Shown: positions 17,180-24,492 of the stretch, piece after piece
How positions within the stretch are numbered: position 1 is the first letter of the stretch
Layout of the letters: every line of letters starts with the position of its first letter
Assembly (NCBI GenBank): GCA_045540015.1
Contig: JAZQGP010000048.1
Span: forward strand, 1-28,582
Source of the DNA: UMGS1387 sp045540015
GTDB taxonomy: Bacteria > Bacillota > Clostridia > Oscillospirales > CAG-382
Reading direction: 5' to 3'
Length of the DNA: 28,582 nt
Notes under the pieces: generated by a model
What the model saw: only the letters and a program-made list of their open reading frames with translations
Told to the model about the DNA's origin: nothing
Database searches by the model: none
Position numbers and translations under genes: made by a program

Positions 17180-18673
17180 TTACTGATTCTTTGTCATTTC
17201 TACAATCTTTGTAAATCTGTCATACGCCTCGTCCCACTTGTCTGTGTTTTCAGGCTCAAAGCAGGAAATTTCAAAGCTGTTTGCGATAACCTGGCGTGCT
17301 TCCTTTGTGTCTTTGATTTCGCCTTCTGCGATTGCCTGTACACAGAGATTGCCGAGTGCGGTTGCTTCAACGGGACCTGTGTAAACGGGTCTGCCGCAAG
17401 CGTTTGCTGTGAGCTTGCAGAGAGGAACTTCTTTTGTTCCGCCGCCGACGATGTTGATAAACGGAGCTTTCTTTCCTGTTATTTCGTCGATGCTCTCAAC
17501 GGTTGAGCGATAGCACATTGCAAGGCTGTCGAAAATACATCTTACGATTTCGCCCTTGGTCTGGGGAACGTACTGACCTGTCTTTTCGCAGAATTCCTGT
17601 ATGCGCTTTGGCATATTTCCGGGTGTCTGGAATGCAAGGTAGTCGGGGTTGATAAAGCAGGCATGTTCTTTGGATGCCATAGCCATGTTTGAAAGCTCGT
17701 CAAAGGAAACAACTTCTCCCTGACGCTTCCACTGACGGCGGCTTTCCTGCTCAATCCAAAGTCCCATGATGTTTTTGAGGAAACGAATCTTTCTGTCGGT
17801 TGCACCCTCGTTTGTGAGGTTGTACTTGTAGGAAAGTTCTCCTGTGAGAGGCTCGGGAATTTCTTTACCCATGAGCGACCATGTGCCACTTGAAATGTAA
17901 ACAAAGTCGTCATTTTTTGCTGGAACTGCAACAACCGCTGAGGCTGTGTCGTGCGAAGCACAGGCAATAACGTCGGCATCAATGTTTCCGACTTCGTCCT
18001 TAACTGCCTGCAGAAGCTTTCCTGCCTTTGTTCCGGGAGCTACAATCTCACCGAATATATCCTTCGGGAAACCGAGCTTGTTTATAATGTCGCTTGACCA
18101 GTTTCTTGCCTTTGCATCAAGAAGCTGAGATGTTGATGCGATTGTGTATTCTGTCTGCTTTACACCTGTGAGGAAATATTTTAAAAGGTCAGGAATAAAG
18201 AGCAGGTCCTTTGCGTTATCGAGAATATACTCATTCTTTGAAAGGTTGTAGAGCTGGTAGAGAGAATTGAAGTTGAGGAACTGTGTTCCCGTAATTTTGT
18301 AAAGCTCTTCCTTGGGGATCTTCGCGTAAACCTCTTCCATAAGCTCGTATGTAAGATGAGGATCACGGTAGTTGTGGGGATTTCCGATCATCTGTCCTGT
18401 TGCATCAAGAAGACCGAAGTCAACGCCCCAGGTGTCGATGGAAATGCTGCGGATATCCTTGTTTTCTGAAAGAGCGCAGGAGGAAATCGCCTGCTTGATT
18501 TCCGTAAAGAGTTTAAGAGTATCCCAGTAGAGGTGACCTCCGATGTTTACGGGGTCGTTGGTAAAGCGATGAACCTCTTCGAGGGAGATTTTTTCGCCGT
18601 CAAATTTTCCTACTATACCTCTGCCGCTGGAAGCTCCAAGGTCAATGGCAAGCATCTTGAGTGGTGATTTCAT
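17180..18673 (-). CDS. rhaB: Rhamnulokinase
   Basis: A 497-residue FGGY-family sugar kinase that phosphorylates L-rhamnulose to L-rhamnulose 1-phosphate with ATP. The first ATP-phosphate loop is DLGASSGRGIVG near the N-terminus. Asp242 in SHDTASA corresponds to the catalytic base of RhaB enzymes. SSGTWSLMG and VGGGTKEVPLC are the second-lobe nucleotide-binding segments. The pairing with rhaA, 24 bp downstream, supports rhamnulose rather than xylulose or glycerol as substrate. The start is set by AAAGGA 9 nt before ATG. The upstream gene ends 33 bp away and no terminator separates them, so the three genes are probably one transcript. Confidence 0.94.
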   Translation of the reverse strand: MKSPLKMLAIDLGASSGRGIVGKFDGEKISLEEVHRFTNDPVNIGGHLYWDTLKLFTEIKQAISSCALSENKDIRSISIDTWGVDFGLLDATGQMIGNPHNYRDPHLTYELMEEVYAKIPKEELYKITGTQFLNFNSLYQLYNLSKNEYILDNAKDLLFIPDLLKYFLTGVKQTEYTIASTSQLLDAKARNWSSDIINKLGFPKDIFGEIVAPGTKAGKLLQAVKDEVGNIDADVIACASHDTASAVVAVPAKNDDFVYISSGTWSLMGKEIPEPLTGELSYKYNLTNEGATDRKIRFLKNIMGLWIEQESRRQWKRQGEVVSFDELSNMAMASKEHACFINPDYLAFQTPGNMPKRIQEFCEKTGQYVPQTKGEIVRCIFDSLAMCYRSTVESIDEITGKKAPFINIVGGGTKEVPLCKLTANACGRPVYTGPVEATALGNLCVQAIAEGEIKDTKEARQVIANSFEISCFEPENTDKWDEAYDRFTKIVEMTKNQ

Positions 18674-18706
18674 GAGTGTGTTTCCTTTCTTGGATATATA
18701 AAGTTT

Positions 18707-19561
18707 TTAAATTTCGGAAAGTATTGTACGAAGCGCTTGGGTTGCGGTATCAAACGCAATCTCGGGAGTTTCGTAAGCGTCTTCAACGCTTATGTCGTCC
18801 ATATTTGAAAGATTTGAAAGACCGGAGAACAGAGTAAGATGAGGCTCTAAGGTGAGGAACACTTCTCTGTCTGTCAGCTTGTTGTAAGAATCAAGTATTT
18901 TCTTTACCTGTCCGTCGCCTTTTCCTGCGGGAACAATGCGTGTGTCGTAGAAAGCGTCCTTTATGTGGATGTATTCGATGTAATTTTTGAGCATGTCGTA
19001 GCCCTTATAAGGGTCCTGCTTGCAGAAAGCAAAGTTGCCCATGTCAAGCACGCTCTTCATTCTGCCGCCGAAGTTTTCCATGAGGTCAAGGCAGTATTCG
19101 GGTTTTTCACCGTAAATTCTTGCTTCGTTTTCGTGGCAGAGATTTATTCCGCGTTTTTCCGCTTTGCCAAGCATGAGATAAAGTTGCTCAAGAATATCGT
19201 TTCTGTATTCCTTTGCATCATGTCCTTCGGGATAGAAGAAGGAGAACATTCTTATGTTTTTTGCTTCGAAAATCTCGGCAAGGTCAAGCGTGTGCTCAAA
19301 TAGCTTCATATGTGCGCCAAGGTCGTCGGTTGCGATGTTCACTTTTCCTATGGGCGAACCGATTGAGGACGCGCCTATGCCGTGTTTTTTCATTTTTGCC
19401 TTTGCATTTTTGGCTTCGTCGAGAGTAAGTGCGGATACATTTGTACCGTCTATGTTTCTCGGCTCGATGTAGCTTATGTCTGCGTGCTTCAAATATTCAA
19501 GCTGCTTGTCAAATTCGGGTGAAACCTCGTCTGCAAAAGCGCTGAGTATGTATTTTGCCAT
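18707..19561 (-). CDS. Sugar phosphate isomerase/epimerase (xylose-isomerase-like TIM barrel)
   Basis: A 284-residue AP-endonuclease-2 / xylose-isomerase-like barrel. The expected metal ligands of sugar epimerases are all present: Glu144 (HENEA), Asp173 (LDMGNF), His199 (IHIKDAF) and Glu239 (TLEPHL). It may epimerise a keto-sugar or sugar phosphate. As the first gene of the rhamnose operon, it could handle L-rhamnulose or a related sugar (inference), and it is not homologous to the RhaD aldolase or RhaM mutarotase. The start is ATG at 19561, with AGGCAGG 9 nt upstream; an in-frame TTG at 19582 is less likely because the RBS would then lie inside the gene. There is no signal peptide, so the protein is cytoplasmic. 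Confidence 0.85.
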   Translation of the reverse strand: MAKYILSAFADEVSPEFDKQLEYLKHADISYIEPRNIDGTNVSALTLDEAKNAKAKMKKHGIGASSIGSPIGKVNIATDDLGAHMKLFEHTLDLAEIFEAKNIRMFSFFYPEGHDAKEYRNDILEQLYLMLGKAEKRGINLCHENEARIYGEKPEYCLDLMENFGGRMKSVLDMGNFAFCKQDPYKGYDMLKNYIEYIHIKDAFYDTRIVPAGKGDGQVKKILDSYNKLTDREVFLTLEPHLTLFSGLSNLSNMDDISVEDAYETPEIAFDTATQALRTILSEI

Positions 19562-19583
19562 GTCATTTTTCCTGCCTTTCAAG

Positions 19584-19695
19584 CTGTAAATACCGAAATA
19601 TATAAATATACATATACAGTATACAACACATTTTTCTCTTTGTAAATAAGAAAATCAAATTTTAACAGTTTTTTCTGTAAATAAGGCTGTAAATA
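19584..19695. promoter_or_regulatory. Four CTGTAAATA-like boxes, candidate operators
   Basis: CTGTAAATA occurs at 19584-19592, 19675-19683 and 19687-19695, and TTGTAAATA at 19640-19648, all in the same direction. The last two CTGTAAATA copies are 12 bp apart, about one helical turn. They lie upstream of both divergent promoters. Repeated direct boxes fit an AraC-type activator, but no regulator gene is in the window; function is inference. Confidence 0.4.
19618..19646 (-). promoter_or_regulatory. Promoter of the rhamnose operon
   Basis: Minus-strand TTTACA (19641-19646), 17 nt, then TATACT (19618-19623). The -10 box overlaps the palindrome TATACAGTATA (19613-19623), and the -35 box overlaps one of the CTGTAAATA-like boxes, so repression or activation at this site is plausible. 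Confidence 0.75.
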
Positions 19696-19716
19696 CTGTT
19701 CAAAATGAAAAAAGTG

Positions 19717-19725
19717 TGGTAAAAT
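19717..19725 (+). promoter_or_regulatory. Extended -10 promoter of the hydroxyacid dehydrogenase gene
   Basis: TGG followed by TAAAAT, 31 nt before the start codon. No good -35 box is present, which together with the nearby boxes suggests activator dependence (inference). Confidence 0.5.
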
Positions 19726-19756
19726 ACATTAAAGGACACAGAAACGGAGATTCGAT

Positions 19757-20707
19757 ATGAAAATTGCAATACTTGACGCGAAGACTCTTGGAGGGGACAT
19801 AAGCTTTTCAAGCCTTGAAAAACTAGGTGAATTATACGTATACCCAAAAACCTCAAAGGAGGAAATTCCGCAAAGACTCAAAGGTGTTGACTGCGCCGTA
19901 TTCAACAAAGCAAAGCTGACAGCGGAGGTTTTGGAAAAATGTCCCGATTTGAAGCTTGTATGCGTCACAGCCACAGGTTATGATAACGTCGACGTTGATT
20001 ACTGCCGAAAGCGTGGAATTGCCGTTTGCAACGTAAAAGGATATTCAACACAGTCGGTTGCACTTGTGACGGTTTCAAGCGCACTTTCGCTTATAACGCA
20101 TCTTTCGCAGTATGACAGACACGTAAAAAGCGGAGAGTATACAAAAGGCGGTGTTCAGAACAGGCTTGTTCCCGTGTATCACGAGCTTTGTGGTAAAACA
20201 TGGGGAATTGTGGGACTTGGAGATATTGGAAAGGCAGTTGCAAAAGTGGCAGAAAGCTTTGGCTGCAAGGTGCTTGCATTCAAGAGAACGCATACAAAAG
20301 AATATGAGTGCGTGGAGCTTGCTGCTCTTATGGAAAAATCCGATATAATATCCGTGCATCTTCCTGCGAACAGCGAAACTGTCGGCATAATCAGCCGCGA
20401 AATGATTGCGAAAATGAAAAAGGACGCAATTCTTGTAAATGCTGCAAGAGGTGCGGTTATTGATGAAGAAGCTATTACGGATGCAATTCTTGAAAACGCA
20501 ATTGCAGGCTTTGCAACCGATGTTTACTCTACAGAGCCCGTGCCGCAAGGTCATGTCTATGAAAAGCTTTACGGATGCGATAATGTAATCCTTACACCGC
20601 ATATGGCATGGGGTGCATACGAAGCAAGAGTGCGCCTTATTGATGAGATTTGCATGAACATAGAAAGCTATAACACGGGTAAAGCGCGCAACCGTGTTGA
20701 CATGTAA
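19757..20707 (+). CDS. D-isomer-specific 2-hydroxyacid dehydrogenase
   Basis: A 316-residue NAD(P)-dependent oxidoreductase reducing a 2-keto acid to the 2-hydroxy acid or the reverse. The Rossmann nucleotide loop is GLGDIG (Gly153, Gly155, Gly158). The catalytic triad of the family is Arg231 (AARGAV), Glu260 (STEPVP) and His282 (TPHMAW). Overall order and length fit glycerate/hydroxypyruvate or D-lactate dehydrogenases; the His-Met-Ala-Trp variant is typical of glycerate-dehydrogenase-like members, but substrate is uncertain. ATG follows ACGGAGATTCGAT. It diverges from the rhamnose operon across a shared regulatory region and lies 38 bp before a MATE transporter gene, so the two are likely cotranscribed. 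A role in disposing of lactaldehyde or lactate from rhamnose breakdown is possible but speculative. Confidence 0.88.
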   Translation: MKIAILDAKTLGGDISFSSLEKLGELYVYPKTSKEEIPQRLKGVDCAVFNKAKLTAEVLEKCPDLKLVCVTATGYDNVDVDYCRKRGIAVCNVKGYSTQSVALVTVSSALSLITHLSQYDRHVKSGEYTKGGVQNRLVPVYHELCGKTWGIVGLGDIGKAVAKVAESFGCKVLAFKRTHTKEYECVELAALMEKSDIISVHLPANSETVGIISREMIAKMKKDAILVNAARGAVIDEEAITDAILENAIAGFATDVYSTEPVPQGHVYEKLYGCDNVILTPHMAWGAYEARVRLIDEICMNIESYNTGKARNRVDM

Positions 20708-20745
20708 TTTACGTTACGAATTTCTTATAAAATGAAGGACTGAAA

Positions 20746-22131
20746 ATGACGTCAAAACATACAAATTCCGCAGACAAAACCGAAATATTTGAGAAAAAAA
20801 GCGTGCCGCTTGCGGTGCTTGCGCTTGCACTTCCGACAGTTCTTTCACAGATAGTTACTATTATATATAATTTCGCCGACACCTGGTTTGTGGGCAGAAC
20901 GGAAAACCCGGATGCCGTTGCGGCAATATCCGTATGCATGCCGATATACATTATTATCGCAGGCCTTGCAAATCTTTTCGGCATCGGAGGCTCAAGTGTC
21001 ATATCGCGTGCATTGGGCGAAAAAAACAGAGAGAGGGCAGAGAGAGCGTTTTCCTTTGCACTGTGGACGGGACTTGCAGTGTCAGCATTGTATTCGGCTG
21101 TAATATTCTTCTGCTCACGCAGTATTGCTCCTTTTATCGGAGCCGATGAAAATTCGATTGACTATGTTGTGGACTATCTTTTCTGGACGGTGGTAATAGG
21201 CGGAGTTCCGACGTTTTTGTGCACGCTTTTGTCACATCTTATACGCTCTGTCGGACGTTCAAGAACAGCCGCTGTCGGCATGGCACTTGGTGCGGCACTC
21301 AATATTGCCTTTGACCCGCTGTTCATGTTTGTTTTGCTGCCAAAAGGGTACGAGGTTGTGGGTGCAGCGGTTGCAACGACACTTTCAAATATAATTTCAT
21401 GCGTGTTCTTTGTAATTGTAATTATCCGCATGAAGGACAGCATTATAGACCTTTCGCCGAGAAAACTGAGATTTGAGAAAAGCGTTTGCTTTGATGTGCT
21501 TATGACAGGTTTTCCTGCGTGTCTTTCAACATGCCTTGCGATGGCTTCAAACATGGTTGCAAATTCGCTTATATCCGGCTATGGAACGGACGCTGTTGCG
21601 GGAATGGGTGTTGCAAAAAAGGTGAACACGCTTGCATTCAACATAAATCTCGGCATGACGCAGGGCGTGCTTCCTCTTATCGGCTACAACTATTCGGCAA
21701 AGAATTATAAGAGAATGAAAAATACCATATACTTCGCAGGAAGCATAACGATTGCACTGTCTGTAGCGTTTATGCTTTTGTACAGGGCGTTCAGCGTGCC
21801 GGTTATTTCGTTCTTTATTGACGAGGGTGCAACCGTAAAGTACGGAAGTGAATTTCTTGAGATAATAGCGTTTGCCGTTCCTCTCTGCGGACTTACCTAT
21901 TCCATGAACACGGTGTTTCAGGGAACCGGCAAAAAGCTTTCTTCGCTTGTTTTGTCTGTGCTTAGAAAGGGCGTGCTTGACATTCCGCTTATGTACACCT
22001 TTGGAAGACTGTTTGAAACTCCTATGGGCGTTGTGTGGGCAACACCTGTTGCGGAAAGTATATCGGTTGTTGTGGCACTTGTGATGTTTTTAGTCTTCCT
22101 TAGAAGATTGAAATATGAAAAACAGGTTTGA
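20746..22131 (+). CDS. MATE family efflux transporter
   Basis: A 461-residue membrane protein with the twelve-helix, two-bundle pattern of multidrug and toxin extrusion proteins. The first helix carries the usual LALALPTVLSQIV and IIYNFADTWFVGR stretch, and the N-half and C-half repeat each other (for example ARIxG-type turns replaced by GIGGSSVISRALGE, and the second-half FQGTGK). Such proteins export drugs, dyes or metabolites in exchange for sodium or protons; the actual substrate cannot be told. The RBS AAGGA is 7 nt before ATG. It follows the 2-hydroxyacid dehydrogenase by 38 bp without a terminator and is followed by about 750 bp of non-coding repeats. Confidence 0.92.
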   Translation: MTSKHTNSADKTEIFEKKSVPLAVLALALPTVLSQIVTIIYNFADTWFVGRTENPDAVAAISVCMPIYIIIAGLANLFGIGGSSVISRALGEKNRERAERAFSFALWTGLAVSALYSAVIFFCSRSIAPFIGADENSIDYVVDYLFWTVVIGGVPTFLCTLLSHLIRSVGRSRTAAVGMALGAALNIAFDPLFMFVLLPKGYEVVGAAVATTLSNIISCVFFVIVIIRMKDSIIDLSPRKLRFEKSVCFDVLMTGFPACLSTCLAMASNMVANSLISGYGTDAVAGMGVAKKVNTLAFNINLGMTQGVLPLIGYNYSAKNYKRMKNTIYFAGSITIALSVAFMLLYRAFSVPVISFFIDEGATVKYGSEFLEIIAFAVPLCGLTYSMNTVFQGTGKKLSSLVLSVLRKGVLDIPLMYTFGRLFETPMGVVWATPVAESISVVVALVMFLVFLRRLKYEKQV

Positions 22132-22305
22132 ACAAAATCAAAGAAGAGATAGTTTGTGTTAAGTTGATTTAATTCAAGTTTTTATTTTCAGCCTGTCGGC
22201 TACATGAAAAACAGCAATTGCAGCCTTAGATCCCTTCGGGGACATACTTTTCTGTTCGCCCAGAAAAGTATGCAAAAGATGCTCCTCTCAAAAGGTAGGA
22301 TGGCT

Positions 22306-22379
22306 CTTACTTTTTTGAAAAAAAGTAAGCAAAAAACTTTTGAACGGTGAAATCGAAATTCGAAGAACTTCGATTTCAC
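22306..22379 (+). repeat. Two-hairpin dispersed repeat, copy 2
   Basis: CTTACTTTTTT / AAAAAAGTAAG, then CAAAAA, a spacer ending in ACGG, then GTGAAATCGAA / TTCGATTTCAC (22347-22379), followed by ATATCTCT. Order, spacer ends and tail match the minus-strand copy at 15824-15904. The second stem differs by paired changes (C-G to G-C, and T-A to C-G). Confidence 0.65.
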
Positions 22380-22838
22380 ATATCTCTTCTTTCAAATATA
22401 ATCGTCAACAAGGTTAAATTCAGGATTACTATTCTCGTACATTGACTTCCCAACTTCCGCTGACTTCCCACCTTAGCCGCGGAGGCTTTACCGCCCTCAA
22501 TGACCATAGGTTTATGTTTTATAAAAGCTTTCTTTTATGCTTTGTACTAAAAGAAATATCCGTTTCCTTACAAGTCATCGCCGTAAGCTATAGGAGCAGC
22601 AAAGACAAGACCAAATAAGATAGAGACACTTTTTATTCTTTAGGAAATTGCGAAAAAGAGGGGCGTCGGCGACAAGGAGGGGTGACCGAGGGGAACGTAG
22701 TTCACCTGGGCGGACTTTGTAGTACTTTCCTCCGGTGGAAAGTACGAAAAAAGAAACTGTAGCTTGAAATTTGTATATCTCGGTCGGTAAGGCAAAAAAT
22801 TCCCCTTTAAACCTACTAAACATAAAGTAACTAAAAAC

Positions 22839-22864
22839 GGCTGTGGCAATTTCCTGCCACAGCC
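22839..22864 (-). terminator. Intrinsic terminator of ddh
   Basis: Perfect 10-bp stem GGCTGTGGCA / TGCCACAGCC with a 6-nt loop, followed on the minus strand by GTTTTTAG. It lies 24 bp past the stop of the diaminopimelate dehydrogenase gene. Confidence 0.9.
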
Positions 22865-22888
22865 TGTAATTTTGTATTAAATTTCACT

Positions 22889-23872
22889 TTACAGCAACGT
22901 CGCAATAAGCTCCTCATGCGACTTATCCGAAAGGTATGCCGGCGGAATGTCAAATACAGTCTTACAGCCGCTCATGCCCTCTTTGTTCATGCGGTATGCC
23001 GCTCTTATATAAGCAACAAGCACGCTTGCGGTAAATTCCGGGTTTGAATCGAGCTTTAAGCTGTACTCGATAACGTGGTTGTTTTCAAGGTCTTTGCCTG
23101 TTTTTCCTGTGCGGATAACAAAACCGCCGTGAGGAAGCGATGAATGGTCGCGTTTCATTTCGTCCATGGTAATGAAATGTACGGTTGTGTCGTATTCGTC
23201 AAAATAGTTCTTCATGGTAACTATTTCTTTTTCGATTCTTGCTTTGTCAGCTCCGTCCTCAGCCACTACAAAGCATTCTCTTGTATGCTTCTGACGTGTG
23301 GTAAGGCTCGGCTGTGAACCGCTTCTCACACTTTCAAGCGCGCTTTCAACAGGAATCGTATACTGTCTTGCATCAATAACACCCTCGATTCTGCGAATGG
23401 CATCGGAGTGCCCTTGGCTTACACCCTTACCCCAAAAGGTGTAGTCTGCACCGTCTCTTAAAATGCAGCCCGAATAAAGGCGGTTCACCGAGAACATACC
23501 CGGGTCCCAGCCGACGGAAATAATTCCGATTTTTCCGCTCTTTTTTGCTGCTGCGTCAACGTTTGCAAAATGAGTAGGGATATTTTTGTGTGTATCAAAG
23601 CTGTCAACAACGTTGAAATGCTCTGCCATTGCAGGTGTCTGTTCGGGAAGGTCTGTTGCACTTCCGCCGCACATAACAAGCACATCAAGCTCGTCCTTGT
23701 GAAGAAGAACTTCATCAGTGCTGTAAACAGGCAGATTTTCGGACACGGTTTTAACGCTTTTAGGGTCGCGGCGTGTAAATACACAGCAAAGAAGCATGTC
23801 GGGATTTTGCTTTATTGCACATTCAACGCCCTTTGCCAAATTTCCGTAGCCGTAAAGACCGACTTTTATCAT
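22889..23872 (-). CDS. ddh: meso-Diaminopimelate D-dehydrogenase
   Basis: A 327-residue cytoplasmic NADP-dependent enzyme that makes meso-2,6-diaminopimelate from tetrahydrodipicolinate and ammonia in one step, supplying lysine and peptidoglycan. The N-terminal nucleotide fold starts KVGLYGYGNLAKGVE. The family signatures SVGWDPGMFS and WGKGVSQGHSDAIRRI are present in the middle, and the C-terminal domain runs to IPPAYLSDKSHEEL. Length equals that of known Ddh proteins (about 320-330). The start is ATG at 23872, preceded by GGAGTGA at 7-nt spacing; an in-frame GTG at 23902 would add ten residues but leaves the RBS inside the gene. It is transcribed alone from its own promoter to its own terminator, with no other lysine genes nearby. 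Confidence 0.95.
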   Translation of the reverse strand: MIKVGLYGYGNLAKGVECAIKQNPDMLLCCVFTRRDPKSVKTVSENLPVYSTDEVLLHKDELDVLVMCGGSATDLPEQTPAMAEHFNVVDSFDTHKNIPTHFANVDAAAKKSGKIGIISVGWDPGMFSVNRLYSGCILRDGADYTFWGKGVSQGHSDAIRRIEGVIDARQYTIPVESALESVRSGSQPSLTTRQKHTRECFVVAEDGADKARIEKEIVTMKNYFDEYDTTVHFITMDEMKRDHSSLPHGGFVIRTGKTGKDLENNHVIEYSLKLDSNPEFTASVLVAYIRAAYRMNKEGMSGCKTVFDIPPAYLSDKSHEELIATLL

Positions 23873-23904
23873 GGGAATCACTCCAAAAACAAATTTATGC
23901 ACAT

Positions 23905-23933
23905 AGAATAAGCTTTTTTTTGTAATTTGTCAA
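23905..23933 (-). promoter_or_regulatory. Promoter of ddh
   Basis: Minus-strand TTGACA (23928-23933), 17 nt, TATTCT (23905-23910), about 33 nt before the ATG. A leader this short makes the GTG start at 23902 very unlikely, because it would lie at or next to the transcription start. Confidence 0.8.
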
Positions 23934-23999
23934 TTACTGCGGCAAAGCTTTAAAAAAAATGTTACACGGGGTATTTGAAATTAACGATTTTTGCAAAAA

Positions 24000-24025
24000 A
24001 AGAACCCGTCGTCGGACGAGTTCTT
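24000..24025 (-). terminator. Intrinsic terminator of the paaK-ACT operon
   Basis: On the minus strand AAGAACTCGTC / GACGGGTTCTT pairs over 11 bp with one G-U pair, followed by TTTTTTT. On the plus strand the same position would be a C-A mismatch, which fits minus-strand transcription. Confidence 0.85.
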
Positions 24026-24045
24026 TTATACTGAAGCCGCAATAA

Positions 24046-24477
24046 TCAGAGCTTTGCTATATCTGCATCGGAAATGAGGTGGAAGCCTGCATTTTCAAGT
24101 GCACTTTCTGCGTGAGCGTTGTCCGCAACGCGAAGAACAACGTATGCGTGCTTTTCTGTTCTTGACATGAATGCATAGAGATATTCCATGTTAATGCCTT
24201 CCTTGTCAAGCACTCCGAGAGCGGATGAAAGCTTTCCCGGTGCGTCGCCGATTTTGACTCCGACAACCTCTGTGCATTTTGTGAGGAAGCCTTCGTCTTC
24301 AAGTGTTTTTGCCGCCTTGTCGTAGTCGGTTACGATAAGTCTGAGAATGCCGAAATCCTGTGTGTCGGCAATGGAAAGCGCTCTTATGTTTACATCGTGC
24401 TTTGCAAGAGTGTCGGTGATTGACACAAGCGTACCCTGCTTGTTTTCAACAAATACTGTTAATTGCTTGAGAGACAT
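24046..24477 (-). CDS. Tandem ACT-domain protein
   Basis: A 143-residue protein made of two ACT domains. The first is at about 3-66 (QLTVFVENKQGTLVSITDTL, with the Asp-Val-Asn-Ile turn after the first helix), and the second at about 71-140 (VGVKIGDAPGKLSSALGVL, with GINMEYLYAF). ACT domains bind amino acids and related small ligands to regulate partner enzymes. Stand-alone tandem-ACT proteins next to paaK-like CoA ligases are a recurrent arrangement in anaerobic bacteria and archaea, and probably sense an aromatic or branched amino acid. The RBS is AGGAGG. It lies 15 bp after the CoA ligase gene, so the two are cotranscribed, and a terminator follows. Confidence 0.9.
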   Translation of the reverse strand: MSLKQLTVFVENKQGTLVSITDTLAKHDVNIRALSIADTQDFGILRLIVTDYDKAAKTLEDEGFLTKCTEVVGVKIGDAPGKLSSALGVLDKEGINMEYLYAFMSRTEKHAYVVLRVADNAHAESALENAGFHLISDADIAKL

Positions 24478-24492
24478 ATTCTTTACCTCCTG

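Larger units (their letters stand above)
22132..22888. repeat. Long non-coding repeat-rich intergenic
   Basis: No supportable gene lies in this 757-bp stretch. It contains a series of hairpins built on a TACTTT...AAAGTA theme: 22243-22272 (CATACTTTTCTG / CAGAAAAGTATG), 22306-22329 (CTTACTTTTTT / AAAAAAGTAAG) and about 22723-22746 (GTACTTTCC / GGAAAGTAC). Each is followed by CAAAA or GAAAA runs. A further AT-rich hairpin lies near 22530-22557 (TTTCTTTTA / TAAAAGAAA). A GC-richer stretch at 22655-22715 and TGACTTCCC repeated at 22443 and 22461 complete it. Short open frames here are of low quality and overlap the repeats. Confidence 0.6.

Noticed and set aside
19562..19582. TTG start seven codons upstream for the sugar isomerase gene
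   Set aside because: The AGGCAGG ribosome binding site lies inside this extension and is correctly spaced for the ATG at 19561.
22376..22507. 43-residue minus-strand open frame starting MVIEGG
   Set aside because: No convincing RBS, and its content is explained by the direct repeat TGGGAAGTCA and adjacent repeat DNA.
22575..22823. 82-codon minus-strand open frame
   Set aside because: It covers the hairpin GTACTTTCC/GGAAAGTAC and other repeat DNA, lacks an RBS and shows no protein-like pattern; it probably reflects the dispersed repeats.
15541..22888. Composite transposon or island bounded by the two repeat blocks
   Set aside because: The two blocks are in inverted orientation and share an element, but there is no transposase, integrase, tRNA target or target duplication, and the genes between are ordinary metabolic ones.
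23873..23902. GTG start ten codons upstream for ddh
   Set aside because: It would start at or next to the predicted transcription start, and GGAGTGA is well spaced for the ATG at 23872.
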